A stretch of 64,000 nt of DNA, taken from NCBI RefSeq assembly GCF_014174155.1, contig NZ_JABEQM010000003.1, positions 124,001 through 188,000 on the forward strand, read 5' to 3'. Numbering within the stretch: position 1 is the stretch's first letter; every line of letters starts with the position of its first letter. Below the pieces are notes generated by a model. It was not told where the DNA came from, searched no databases, and saw only the letters and a program-made list of their open reading frames with translations. A program made the translations under genes and the position numbers. Positions 53,659 through 62,930 of this stretch are shown piece after piece. Source of the stretch: Gluconacetobacter tumulisoli. Its GTDB lineage: Bacteria > Pseudomonadota > Alphaproteobacteria > Acetobacterales > Acetobacteraceae.

Positions 53659-54125
53659 GCGAGGACCTCCCAGGGGGCAAGATGCCGTCGACGACGACCG
53701 TTCTGATGGCTCCGGAATCAATGGCTGAAAAACGTCATTTTTAAGACAAGAGTTTCAAAAAAGTCATGAAGCTTTACGTATGGCACATCGAAATGACGAA
53801 CTTTCCAGGCATCCTTTCTGAGCCGATGCCGCGTATCGCGGTCGGTCATGGATTGACGGGATATTATCAAATTCCATAATATACAAAGGATTTATGGAAA
53901 ATACTTAAATGTCCGGAACCCTGTTCCGAACCGAAGACTCAATATCTTCAAGACCATCACCACATGTCCGCCCTCAAAACCGAGGCTGTAATTGGAACAT
54001 GTTGAGGTGACACAAGGATAGGGATCGAATTGCGGTCCTGTCCACCTTTTTTATGATAAAAATTCCGGAGCCGGCGCCGGGCACGGATTGAAATGCAGCC
54101 GTCGTACCCTGCCCGCTCCGGTTCC
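53659..54125. other. AT-rich control region upstream of gumD
   Basis: No gene is seen in these 467 bases, which separate ugd from gumD on the minus strand. Three dyads are visible: CCGCG-TAT-CGCGG (53829-53841), TTCCATAA-N12-TTATGGAA (53872-53899) and CGGAAC-CCT-GTTCCG (53914-53928). The first 100 bases or so next to gumD and the 53740-54060 stretch are A/T-rich. It probably holds the gumD promoter and regulator sites, and the end of the ugd transcript near 54060 (GC stretch followed by T-run on the minus strand). Confidence 0.55.
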
Positions 54126-55451
54126 TTATGGACGGCCCACGGAACTGTAGCGGAAGCCATGCGCCCTCATGGCCTGCGGGTCCCATATGTTGCGCAGATC
54201 GACGACAACGTCGCCTTTCATCACGTCGCGCAGCCTGGCGGGGGACAGGGCCCTGAATTCGTTCCATTCCGTCAGGACGAGCAGCGCGTCCGCGCCGGTC
54301 GCCGCCTCCTGCGCGTCAGCGCAATATTGCGTGGCCTCGGGCAGCAGCGGGCGGGCAGGGGTCATGCCCGCCGGATCGAAGGCGCGCAGCCCGGCCCCGG
54401 CCGCGGCCAGGCGGTGCAGGATGGGAATCGAAGATGCCTCGCGCATGTCGTCGGTTTCCGGCTTGAAGGTCAGGCCCAGGACGCCGATCGTCAGGCCGGA
54501 CACGCTGCCGCCGCAGGCCGCGACGACGCGGTCGGCCATGCGCGTCTTGCGTGCGTCGTTGATGTCCACCGTCGTTTCGATCAGACGCATCGGTGATCCC
54601 GCATCCTGTGCGATATGGACCAGGGCCAGCGTGTCCTTGGGAAAGCACGAACCGCCGAATCCCGGGCCAGGATGGAGGAATTTCCGGCCGATACGGTTGT
54701 CCAGGCCGATGCCGCGCGCGATGTCGTGCACCTCGGCGCCGACCTTCTCGCACAGATCCGCGATTTCGTTGATGAAGGTGACCTTCATCGCCAGGAAGGA
54801 ATTGGCCGCATATTTCGCCAGTTCCGCGGTTTCCAGGCCGGTGAACAGGATCGGGGCCTCGATCAGGTAGAGCGGCCGGTAGAGGCGGCGCAGGACCTCG
54901 CGCGCGCGCTCGCCCCCGCCGGGCCGGGTGGTGTCGGTGCCGATGATGACGCGATCGGGGCGCATGAAATCGCCGATTGCATTGCCTTCGCGCAGGAATT
55001 CCGGATTGGACGCGACGTCGAAATCCAGGTCCGGCCGGACGCGGCGGATCAGGTCGGACACCTGTCGGCCGGTTCCGACCGGGACGGTCGATTTCGTGAC
55101 CACCACGGCGTAGTCGTTCATGCTCTTCGCGATCTGCTCGGCCGCCGCATAGACGTAACGCAGGTCGGCATGGCCGTCGCCGCGCCGGGTCGGTGTGCCG
55201 ACCGCGATGAAGATCGCCTCGGCGTCCTGGACGGCCTTTTCGATGTCGTCACCGAAGGTCAGGCGCCCGGCGGCGACATTGTCGGCGACCAGCTTGTCCA
55301 GGCCCGGTTCGTAGATGGGGATCCGGCCCTCGCGCAAAGCCGCCAGCCGGCCGGGATCGGTTTCGACGATGGCCACGTCGGTTCCGAATTCGGCGAAGCA
55401 GGCCCCCGACACCAGTCCGACATAGCCGCCACCAATCATCGCGATCTGCAT
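54126..55451 (-). CDS. ugd: UDP-glucose 6-dehydrogenase
   Basis: A 441-residue dehydrogenase oxidising UDP-glucose to UDP-glucuronate. Motifs: NAD loop MIGGGYVGLVSGACFAEFG, FIAVGTP, STVPVGT, NPEFLREGNAI, KYAANSFLAMKVTFINE and the catalytic Cys in PGPGFGGSCFPKD. It lies in the glycosyltransferase unit and supplies UDP-GlcA for the GumK-like enzyme at 57720-58826, the start of the glucuronate branch in acetan and xanthan. Confidence 0.96.
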   Translation of the reverse strand: MQIAMIGGGYVGLVSGACFAEFGTDVAIVETDPGRLAALREGRIPIYEPGLDKLVADNVAAGRLTFGDDIEKAVQDAEAIFIAVGTPTRRGDGHADLRYVYAAAEQIAKSMNDYAVVVTKSTVPVGTGRQVSDLIRRVRPDLDFDVASNPEFLREGNAIGDFMRPDRVIIGTDTTRPGGGERAREVLRRLYRPLYLIEAPILFTGLETAELAKYAANSFLAMKVTFINEIADLCEKVGAEVHDIARGIGLDNRIGRKFLHPGPGFGGSCFPKDTLALVHIAQDAGSPMRLIETTVDINDARKTRMADRVVAACGGSVSGLTIGVLGLTFKPETDDMREASSIPILHRLAAAGAGLRAFDPAGMTPARPLLPEATQYCADAQEAATGADALLVLTEWNEFRALSPARLRDVMKGDVVVDLRNIWDPQAMRAHGFRYSSVGRP

Positions 55452-55463
55452 GATCCACTCCTG

Positions 55464-56480
55464 TCAGAGATGTTGTTCGTCCCGCCGGGCCGTGCCTGCG
55501 CAGTCATGTCGGCGCCAGAGTGCGACGCGACGGCGCAGCGCGCGCCCGACCTGCCATCCCATGCGCGGGACAAAGGACGGCCGGCGTATCGCACGCGCCG
55601 CCAGGGCACCGACGGCCCCGCGGCGGATCGCCTGCGAAAAGAAATGCGCGTCGTCCAGCCTCGACAGGCCTTCCGCACGGCGCAGCAGCAGGGCCGACAG
55701 GCCGGGGGTCGCCCGTATTGCCGGATGCCCGGCCAGGTCGAGGGCTGCCCGCGCCAATGCGCCATAGGCGATGGTGGTCCGCGTCATGTCCGACGTCTTG
55801 CGGCTGACGGCCCCTTCGCGCTGTGTGTAGAGATAATGCGCGGCGTCGAGGACCCGGAAGCGTGCCCCGTGCAGAAGCAGGTTCACCATGAAGATGAAAT
55901 CCTCGCCATGGCGTTGCGTGGCCGCGTAGCGAACGTGCGAGGAAACCAGGAAGGCGCGCCGGATCATCGGCTTCAGCAGGCCCCAGTCGGGGCCCCGCCC
56001 GTCGGCCAGGTTGTGGGCCAGATAGGTTTCGATGGTGACGGGGCCGGCGGGCATGGCCTGCGGGCCGATGGCGCGGCCGGTCGTCCGGGCGGCGGCGGCG
56101 TCGTAATAGAGCAGGTCGTCCGCCACGATGTCGGCTGCCGGGTCGCGGGCGACGAGGCCCGCCAGCGCCGCCAGCCGGTCGGGGTCATAGGCATCGTCGG
56201 CGTCGAGGATCGCGATCCAGTCGCCCGTCGCCTGCGCGATGCCCATGTTGCGCGCCGCCGATGGGCCGCCATTCGCCGCCATGCGCAGCAGGCGGATGGT
56301 CGGGTGGCGTTCGGCCAGCGCCGACACGACCTCGCGCGTCGCATCGGTCGAACAATCGTCCACGACCAGGATCTCGGCGGCGGGCAGGCTCTGGGCCAGC
56401 ACCGAGGCGATCGCCCGTTCGACGAACGATGCGGCGTTGAAGACCGGCAGGATGACGGTAATGGCGATCGCGTCGGTCAT
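55464..56480 (-). CDS. Family 2 glycosyltransferase
   Basis: A 338-residue GT2: VILPVFNAASFVERAIASVL at the start, VVDDCSTDATREVV and the metal/nucleotide-binding LDADDAYDPDRL. The C-terminal half has a hydrophobic region with IRRAFLVSS. It is 12 bases before ugd and its start overlaps the GT4 gene end by 4 bases. In acetan-type loci extra GT2 enzymes elongate the side chain; the sugar moved here is unknown. Confidence 0.88.
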   Translation of the reverse strand: MTDAIAITVILPVFNAASFVERAIASVLAQSLPAAEILVVDDCSTDATREVVSALAERHPTIRLLRMAANGGPSAARNMGIAQATGDWIAILDADDAYDPDRLAALAGLVARDPAADIVADDLLYYDAAAARTTGRAIGPQAMPAGPVTIETYLAHNLADGRGPDWGLLKPMIRRAFLVSSHVRYAATQRHGEDFIFMVNLLLHGARFRVLDAAHYLYTQREGAVSRKTSDMTRTTIAYGALARAALDLAGHPAIRATPGLSALLLRRAEGLSRLDDAHFFSQAIRRGAVGALAARAIRRPSFVPRMGWQVGRALRRRVALWRRHDCAGTARRDEQHL

Positions 56481-57661
56481 GGGCGTGGCGCCGCCAGGCG
56501 GTCGTACAGATCCTCGAGCGCGTCGGTGCAGGCCCTGATGTCGTGCCGCTGGCGCACGAAGCGGCTGCCGGCGGCACCCAGGCGGTCGGCCAGGGCGTCA
56601 TCGGTCAGCACCGCCATCAGCCGGTCCGTAAGGGCATCGACATCGCCCTCGGCGAAGGCATAGCCCGTCTGGCCGTCGATGATCCCTTCGGTCACGCCAC
56701 CCCGGGCCGAGGTGACGACGGGGACGCCGCTGGCCTGGGCCTCCAGCAGGACCAGGGGCAGTCCCTCGGCGTCGCCGCTGGTCGCCGTGATGCTGGGCAG
56801 GCAGAAGATCCGGGCCTGGTGCATCAGGTCCTGCACCCTGTCGCGGGACACCGCGCCGGTGAAGGCCACGTTGCTGATCGTCGCGGCCTGCGCCTCCAGC
56901 GACGCGCGTTCGGGGCCGTCGCCCGCGACGATCAGCCGCGCCGCCGGCAGGATGTTCCCGATCCGGCGAAAGGCCTCGATCAGGAACCGGCAACCCTTCT
57001 TTTCCACCAGCCGCCCCAGGAACAGGATCAGCGGCGGCCGACGGCCCGGAGAGGGGTCCTGCGGGGTAAAGCGCGCGGGATCGATGCCGATATGGCGGAT
57101 ATGGATCCGCTCCGCCGGCAGGCCCACCGCGATCGCGGCATCGCGGATATGATCGGAGACGGCGACGAAACTGACCTCCGGCCGGGACGCCAGGCGTTCG
57201 AGGCGGCGGGGATATGTCTTCCAGCGCCGTCCCGATCGGCCGGCCGCGAACCAGTCCATGTGGGTCGTGATATCGGCCCCATGCAGCGTCACCAGCAGCG
57301 GCACCGACAGCGAATGGGCCAGGTGCCAGGCCTCGACCCCGTCGAAGCCGAAATGGGCATGGATCAGGGACGGCCGCACGCGGCGCGCGATCCGGGTCAG
57401 GCCCGGGGGGGGCATGTCCAGCGTGCGGGCCAGCAGACTGCGGGCCCGCTGGGGCATCGTCGCCGGACCGACATAGCGCGCCCTGGCCGTCAGTCCCTCC
57501 AGCGGCAGCCGGTCGACCAGGCGTTCGCCGATCATGACCGGATTCCATCGCTGCAGCGCCAGGGACTGGTCCCGCACGAAGGTTTCGGACAGCGGCAGGA
57601 TCTCCGTCCGATAGATACCCACGGTGGGACAGTCCGTCAGGTTTCCGATCTTCTGGAGCAT
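56477..57661 (-). CDS. Family 4 glycosyltransferase
   Basis: A 394-residue GT4 with a colanic-acid-type (WcaL-like) N-terminus: TEILPLSETFVRDQ, LIHAHFGFDGVEAW, TLHGADITTH, then LFLGRLVEKKGCRFLIEAF and EGLPLVLLEAQASGVPVV with the donor-binding Glu. It works on the cytoplasmic face, probably adding a side-chain sugar after the glucuronate. Tightly linked to the GT2 gene (ATGA overlap). Confidence 0.9.
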   Translation of the reverse strand: MLQKIGNLTDCPTVGIYRTEILPLSETFVRDQSLALQRWNPVMIGERLVDRLPLEGLTARARYVGPATMPQRARSLLARTLDMPPPGLTRIARRVRPSLIHAHFGFDGVEAWHLAHSLSVPLLVTLHGADITTHMDWFAAGRSGRRWKTYPRRLERLASRPEVSFVAVSDHIRDAAIAVGLPAERIHIRHIGIDPARFTPQDPSPGRRPPLILFLGRLVEKKGCRFLIEAFRRIGNILPAARLIVAGDGPERASLEAQAATISNVAFTGAVSRDRVQDLMHQARIFCLPSITATSGDAEGLPLVLLEAQASGVPVVTSARGGVTEGIIDGQTGYAFAEGDVDALTDRLMAVLTDDALADRLGAAGSRFVRQRHDIRACTDALEDLYDRLAAPRP

Positions 57662-57719
57662 CCTTCATTCCTTCCTGTCGTGGTCGGACCGATGGGTCGG
57701 ACGGGGGCGGCGGGCAGGA

Positions 57720-58826
57720 TCAGATCCTGGTGTCGGAATAGGCGTCGGGGGTCATGATGCGGTCCACGACCTCATCCCAGCCCAGCATGGGCGTGTTGAT
57801 CGGGGTGTCGTGCGCCAGGGCGGCATCCACCGCCCGCCTGATCGATGCCGGGTCGCCCGGCACGTAGCCATATCGCCCCGGCTGGTCGCCAAGGGCGAAT
57901 TCGGGGCAGACCGCGGGTATGCCGAACAGCCCGAATTGCCGCAGTTTCAACGATGTGTCGATCAGGTAGCGCGGTGTCTGCCGGTCCAGGTACGGCGCCA
58001 CGCCGAAGGCGGCGTGCTGGACGAAGGGCAAGGTCTGTTCGAACGGCATTTCGTCATGGACGACGATGTTCGGGGCGGACAGTCCCGCCGCGGCCTTGCC
58101 GGCCCCGATGATGTGGAAATCGATTTCCGGGAACGCCGCCGCCGCGATCGAAAAAAACGCAGGGTCGAACAACATGGACCCGACCGAGACGCAACTGCGG
58201 CGTGTGCCGTAGGGGTCGGCGTAGCGCTTCAGGGCGATCGATCGGTCGATCCCGTGCGGCACGAAGACCGAGGAGCGGTCGTGCGGCATTCCGTCCCGCA
58301 GCAGCCGCGAGGGCAGTCGAACAGTGTCGATGCTGTCGAAATTGGCCCGGAACCGACGCTTGATGGTCTCGGCGCAATCGACGACGTCCAAATCGTCGGA
58401 TGCCAGGTAGACGATCCTGGCGGTCGGGTTCAGGCGCCGCGCATCCTCGATGAAGACCGGGGCCATGCCGGATTCAATGAAGATCGTATCGGCCTCGCGC
58501 AGCCATTGCCGCGGAATCCGCGGAATGAGCCTGCGATAGAGCCAGAACATCGATTCCTCGACCCGGGCCAGGGCGGGACGGCGCAGATTGAACGGATGCC
58601 AGGTGGTCCGCCACAGGAAACACGCGACACCATCAACGATTTCCACCCGATTGGCTCGCGGGGCCAAGTCGGTGCGTGTATCGCCGCGATGTTCCGACAA
58701 CCGGCTGAGGCCGATGGAAAAAAAACGGGCCGTCCCGCGCTTGGCCAGTTCGGCCGTGATGAAATGGACGCTCGCCTTTCGGCGGGACCGATAATCATGC
58801 ACGGATATGACAAGTGAATTCGCCAT
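57720..58826 (-). CDS. gumK: GumK-like glucuronosyltransferase (GT70)
   Basis: A 368-residue protein matching Xanthomonas GumK along most of its length: SVHDYRSRRKASVHFITAEL at the start, CFLWRTTWHPFNLRRP, IFIESGMAPVFIE, YLASDDLDVV with the Asp matching the proposed GumK base, SVGSMLFDPAFF, EMPFEQTLPFVQHAAFGVAPY and LRQFGLFGIPAVCP. GumK moves glucuronate from UDP-GlcA to the lipid-linked mannosyl-cellobiose. It is a monotopic inner-membrane enzyme. It is the first gene of the ugd unit, divergent from the acyltransferase. Confidence 0.92.
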   Translation of the reverse strand: MANSLVISVHDYRSRRKASVHFITAELAKRGTARFFSIGLSRLSEHRGDTRTDLAPRANRVEIVDGVACFLWRTTWHPFNLRRPALARVEESMFWLYRRLIPRIPRQWLREADTIFIESGMAPVFIEDARRLNPTARIVYLASDDLDVVDCAETIKRRFRANFDSIDTVRLPSRLLRDGMPHDRSSVFVPHGIDRSIALKRYADPYGTRRSCVSVGSMLFDPAFFSIAAAAFPEIDFHIIGAGKAAAGLSAPNIVVHDEMPFEQTLPFVQHAAFGVAPYLDRQTPRYLIDTSLKLRQFGLFGIPAVCPEFALGDQPGRYGYVPGDPASIRRAVDAALAHDTPINTPMLGWDEVVDRIMTPDAYSDTRI

Positions 58827-59333
58827 GCGCTCGGGCTGCCTCTTCTTCTTTACGGGCCGCGTCGGAAAGGACGCAGTATCTGTTCAGATAGGAAACAGGG
58901 CGCTTGGCATCGGAAGCGCATAATTCGGTAACGTTTAAGGGATGAATGATGGAAACGCAAGAAAATCGAATCCCGCACATCGAAAAGAGTCATCCGTTAT
59001 CCCGGGGCAAATGAGGCTTTTTTTTGACGAATTGATGGACCGGATGGGGCGGTCATGCTGGATTGCGGATTCTCGGGAAATTTCCCCGGCGATGCGATGT
59101 TGTACTTGCTACGCCCGGCAGGATGAGGATAAGGCTGGACCCGGCCGAATGAAAGACGGCGCCGGATTGCGGCGTCCGTCGGGTTGCATTCTGCACGATG
59201 TTTTTAAGAAAGATCGATATTTCCACATTTTTTCCGGCGGGCGGGACCCGTTGCATAACGTGGCGCGACGCCGGGCCTTCGGCATCGGCCAGCCAGCGGG
59301 TGAACGGATTTTCTCTGGCGGAAGGACGGTCGG
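58827..59333. other. Divergent control region between gumK-like and acyltransferase genes
   Basis: No gene is supported in these 507 bases; the frames open here are shadows. GGGAAATTTCCC (59075-59086) is a perfect 12-base palindrome. A T-run (about 59016-59024) follows a GC-rich stretch, and AT-rich blocks near 58930-58990 and 59195-59240 may hold promoters for the two directions. Confidence 0.45.
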
Positions 59334-60527
59334 ATGTCGGACCCCCTGTTTGAAGCACGGTTGGAAAAATCGTATCTTCAGCAGCTTACCTCCATCCGTG
59401 GAGTGGCATGCCTGGTCGTCCTGGTCGGGCATGTCATCCAGGTCATCCGTTATGATCCGCTTCCGTCGTCGCCGCATCGGCACTGGATCCGCGACCTGGT
59501 CACCTATGCGTTCAACGCCCAGGCGGCCGTGTTGCTGTTCTTCGTCCTCAGCGGTTGCGTCCTGTCGCTGTCCTTGCGTCGGGTCATCACGTTCGACCGG
59601 CAGGCCATTGCGGGCTTCTATGTAAAACGGGCGTTTCGCATCTATCCGTTACTCTGGGTTTCGGTGTTTTTCTCGGTTGTTATTACAACATATGTACGGG
59701 CCTCGATGGATGTCGGGGTCTATGTGGACTGGCTGGCGCGCAATCTCGGCTCCACGATCTCGCTGTCGCATGTCGGGCTGGCGCTGGTGGGGGCCTATAC
59801 CCGTTATAACGGCCCGATGTGGTCGCTGCGGGTCGAGCTGATCTTCTCGATCCTCTTTCCCGGTATCCTGCTGCTGATGCGGGCCCGGCGACTGCGGGGC
59901 TGGGCGCTGGCAGCGCTGTTCGCCCTGGCGCTGGTTCCCATGCCGTCGGAGATCGGGCTGAATTTCGGCCTGGCGTTCGCGCTGGGGGCGCTGATCCCGC
60001 TGATGCCGCGGATCGGCTGGGCATCCTCGGCGCTGATTCCCGTGGCGGCGACGCTGGTGCTGATGTACGACCGTCTGGCGCTGGGCGGTCACGCCATGCC
60101 GGAACAGGTCTATGACGTGATCGAAACCCTGGCCGCGTTCGTCATCGTGCGTGACCTGTATGCATCGGGCCGGTCCTTCGGCGTGCTGACCAACCGAACG
60201 GTCGTCTGGGTCGGCGAACTGTCCTACAGCATATATCTGCTCCATCTGCCCATTCTTCTGGTTGTCTTCGACCTGATGCAGCGCTGGATGGGCCTTCGGC
60301 CCCTGCTGGCCCATCCGGGATGGAGCCAGAGCGTGCTGGCGGTGCTGACGGTCGGGGTGACGGTGGCGGTGTCCAGCCTGACCTACAAAATAGTGGAACT
60401 GCCGCTGCATAATATCGGACGCAGGCTGGCGCGCCGCATCGAACCTTCCGCGGCGCCTGTGGTCGCCTGGCGAAACGATGCCGCGCGGCGGACGACACCG
60501 GCCACCGGCATGGAGCGCGAATCATGA
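59334..60527 (+). CDS. Acyltransferase family 3 membrane protein, probable EPS acetyltransferase
   Basis: A 397-residue protein with about 10 membrane segments. It carries the acyltransferase-3 pattern: LTSIRGVACLVVLVGHV with the conserved Arg and His, LFFVLSGCVLSLSL, and YSIYLLHLPILL near the end. In Xanthomonas GumF/GumG of the same family acetylate mannose. Acetan is also acetylated, so O-acetylation of the repeat unit is likely. The stop overlaps the next gene by 4 bases. Confidence 0.88.
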   Translation: MSDPLFEARLEKSYLQQLTSIRGVACLVVLVGHVIQVIRYDPLPSSPHRHWIRDLVTYAFNAQAAVLLFFVLSGCVLSLSLRRVITFDRQAIAGFYVKRAFRIYPLLWVSVFFSVVITTYVRASMDVGVYVDWLARNLGSTISLSHVGLALVGAYTRYNGPMWSLRVELIFSILFPGILLLMRARRLRGWALAALFALALVPMPSEIGLNFGLAFALGALIPLMPRIGWASSALIPVAATLVLMYDRLALGGHAMPEQVYDVIETLAAFVIVRDLYASGRSFGVLTNRTVVWVGELSYSIYLLHLPILLVVFDLMQRWMGLRPLLAHPGWSQSVLAVLTVGVTVAVSSLTYKIVELPLHNIGRRLARRIEPSAAPVVAWRNDAARRTTPATGMERES

Positions 60528-61831
60528 CGATCGCCTATGCGGCACCCAGTCGTGTTCTGGCGGCGCCGGCGGATTCGCAGGGTGGAAAATATCTCGTGGT
60601 CGCCGGGGCCATGTTCAACCTGGCGTTGTGTTTCGTTGCGACCCGCGGCTGGATGCATGTCGGAAACGCCCATATCGCGGCGGTGGAACTCACGATCATG
60701 GCTGTCGGATTCTACATGATCCGGAACCGGATCGACCGGCACGCACTCTGGATCATGGCGGTGACGTTCGGCTTCCTGGCGGGCGCGAAGCTGGTCAATC
60801 CGGCGATCAGCTTCAAGATCCTGCATGATTTCGGAATCATGTATATTTTCTATCAACTGGGTCGGATGGCGTCGGAACGGACGGCCCGCTCGACGATCTG
60901 GATCCTGATGGTTCTGGTGCTGGCCGTCGGGTTCGTCGAGCTGGTATTTACCCAGGCCTTCGCCCAGGCCTTCAATATCTGGGACTACTACGTCCAGAAG
61001 GGCGTTATTTCCAGCGACACGGTGAATTACAGCAATACCAACCTGTTTCTCAGCGGCAATCGCGGCGCAGGTGCGGGCCGGACCTTTTTTGAATCCGTCT
61101 TCGGGCCGCATCGGGTCTCGTCCATTTTTCTGGAACCTGATTCGCTGGGAAATTTTTCCGCCGTCGTGTTCGCATGGTGTCTCAGCGTTTCGAAAAACCA
61201 GCCTGGCCGACGGTACGTCGTATTGTACATCCTGGCGGCCCTGTGTTTTGTCCTGGCCGACTCCCGCTTTGCGTCGGGATGCTGCGCATTGATGCTGCTG
61301 CTGCGGCTGACGCCCTTGTGCAGGGTCGCGCTCGTGACGTTCCTGCTGCCCGTGCTGGTCGCGACGGCCCTGACACTCGTCGGTTCGCTTCATGAACTGC
61401 CGGGGGTGCTGCCGGCCATCCTGAAGGACGATCTGTCCGGCCGGCTGATCTTTTCCGGTCGGTTGCTGGATTACTGGCATATCGGCCAATGGTTCGGGAT
61501 GGCGCCGTCGCAGGTCTATACGTCGGACACCGGTTATGCCTACGTCCTTAACAATCTGGGGGCGATACTGACCCTGTTCTATCTCGGCCTGTTCGCGTTC
61601 CGCCCCGCACGCTCACGCGAGGGCGAGATCATGAGGGCGATGATGTCGGTCTATTTCGCGACGTCGCTCTGCATCGGGGCATCGGTTTTCACGATCAAGA
61701 CGGCGGCCCTGCTGTGGTTCCTGTATGGAACGACCGAGACCGGGCCTGATGCATCGGATGGCGTGTTCGCACGCCCGCGCCACCCTGCGGCCCGTCCGAT
61801 CATGTCTGCGGCGACCGAGGTTGCGGCCTGA
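60524..61831 (+). CDS. gumE: Polysaccharide polymerase (GumE/Wzy-like)
   Basis: A 435-residue protein with 10-12 hydrophobic segments and a large loop after the fifth, as in Wzy-type polymerases; GumE has nearly the same length (about 432). The stretch HRVSSIFLEPDSLGNFSAVVF and the following LADSRFASG are typical of this group. It would join lipid-linked repeat units on the periplasmic side. The symbol is by similarity of topology and context; sequence similarity among polymerases is low. Confidence 0.75.
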   Translation: MTIAYAAPSRVLAAPADSQGGKYLVVAGAMFNLALCFVATRGWMHVGNAHIAAVELTIMAVGFYMIRNRIDRHALWIMAVTFGFLAGAKLVNPAISFKILHDFGIMYIFYQLGRMASERTARSTIWILMVLVLAVGFVELVFTQAFAQAFNIWDYYVQKGVISSDTVNYSNTNLFLSGNRGAGAGRTFFESVFGPHRVSSIFLEPDSLGNFSAVVFAWCLSVSKNQPGRRYVVLYILAALCFVLADSRFASGCCALMLLLRLTPLCRVALVTFLLPVLVATALTLVGSLHELPGVLPAILKDDLSGRLIFSGRLLDYWHIGQWFGMAPSQVYTSDTGYAYVLNNLGAILTLFYLGLFAFRPARSREGEIMRAMMSVYFATSLCIGASVFTIKTAALLWFLYGTTETGPDASDGVFARPRHPAARPIMSAATEVAA

Positions 61832-61852
61832 TCCTTATATATGGGAAATGCC

Positions 61853-62851
61853 ATGCGTATCCTGACATATCTGCGCTGCGCCGCTGCCCTGCTGTTGCCC
61901 GTGGCTGTGCCTGCCCAGGGCTTGGCGCAGGAATTCAAGGGGGTGAATCTGGCGGGGGCGGCCTATTCCTCGAACAAGATTCCCGGCCGGTACGGCTATG
62001 ATTATGTGTTTCCCAAACCCGGCGAGGTCACGTATTTCCGGGAAAAGGGGATGAATATCTTCAGGATCTCGGTGCTCTGGGAACGGTTGCAGCCGGTGCG
62101 GCAGGGTAATCTGGACCCCGCCTATCTGGGGCGACTGCGCGATTTCATCGCGGAGGCGAACCAGTCTGGCGCGAAAGTCATTGTCGATGTGCATGATTAC
62201 GGCCGTTATCGTGGCGTGCCGATCGGCACGGACCCGGTGACATCCGGCGATTTTCGGGATTTCTGGGCCCGCATGGCCACTGCATTCGGCGGAAATTCGG
62301 GCGTCATGTTCGGCCTGATGAACGAACCGCAACTGCATTCGGCCGACGCCTGGCGCGATATCCAGCAGCAGGCCATCCTGGGCATCAGGGGGACGGGGGC
62401 GAAAAATCCCATCCTTGTCTCGGGAATTTCATGGGATGCGGCGCATAATTTCGCCACGGTGAACGGACAGGCCTTGAAATCGCTGCAGGATCCGGCGCAC
62501 GCCCTGCTGTATGAGGTCCATGAATATTTCGATGCCGACAGCTCGGGGCGCAGTCCCGACTGCATTCCTGCAAGCCAGGTCATCGGCCGCCTGGCGCCGT
62601 TCACCGCATGGCTGCATCAGACCGGGCACAAGGGTTTCCTGGGGGAATTCGGGGTCGGCCGCAGCGACGCATGCCTGCAGGACCTGGATCGGGTCGTATC
62701 CTACCTGGCGGCGAACGCGGATGTGTGGACCGGATGGACCTATTGGGCGGCGGGACCGCTCTGGGGCGAATACATGTATACGCTGGAACCCAAGAACGGA
62801 ACGGATCGGCCGCAGATGACGGTGCTGCAGAAATATCTTTCCGGTCGATAG
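61853..62851 (+). CDS. Exported GH5 family glucanase
   Basis: A 332-residue glycoside hydrolase family 5 enzyme with a signal peptide (AALLLPVAVPAQGLAQ). Motifs: FKGVNLAGA, NIFRISVLWERLQP, the acid/base in GLMNEPQ, VHEYFD and the nucleophile in GFLGEFGVG. It should cut beta-1,4-glucan and could trim the cellulose-like gum backbone in the periplasm. An ATG at 61841 gives 4 more residues; 61853 has gggaa in front. It lies between the polymerase and a glycosyltransferase, so it belongs to the EPS unit. Confidence 0.9.
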   Translation: MRILTYLRCAAALLLPVAVPAQGLAQEFKGVNLAGAAYSSNKIPGRYGYDYVFPKPGEVTYFREKGMNIFRISVLWERLQPVRQGNLDPAYLGRLRDFIAEANQSGAKVIVDVHDYGRYRGVPIGTDPVTSGDFRDFWARMATAFGGNSGVMFGLMNEPQLHSADAWRDIQQQAILGIRGTGAKNPILVSGISWDAAHNFATVNGQALKSLQDPAHALLYEVHEYFDADSSGRSPDCIPASQVIGRLAPFTAWLHQTGHKGFLGEFGVGRSDACLQDLDRVVSYLAANADVWTGWTYWAAGPLWGEYMYTLEPKNGTDRPQMTVLQKYLSGR

Positions 62852-62930
62852 GCGTGCGCCATGGACCGCGTCGGTCGGGAGGGCCGGCCTATCGTCTGCC
62901 GTGGGATGAACGAGAGGGAGGCATGTTGCG

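Noticed and set aside
54056-54082. Intrinsic terminator for ugd on the minus strand
   Set aside because: A GC-rich stretch followed by a T-run is present, but pairing gives only 4-base stems, so it is mentioned in the region note and not called as a feature.
58942-59625. A 227-codon frame spanning the divergent EPS gap and the acyltransferase start
   Set aside because: No family resemblance, and its second half is out of frame over the acyltransferase coding sequence.
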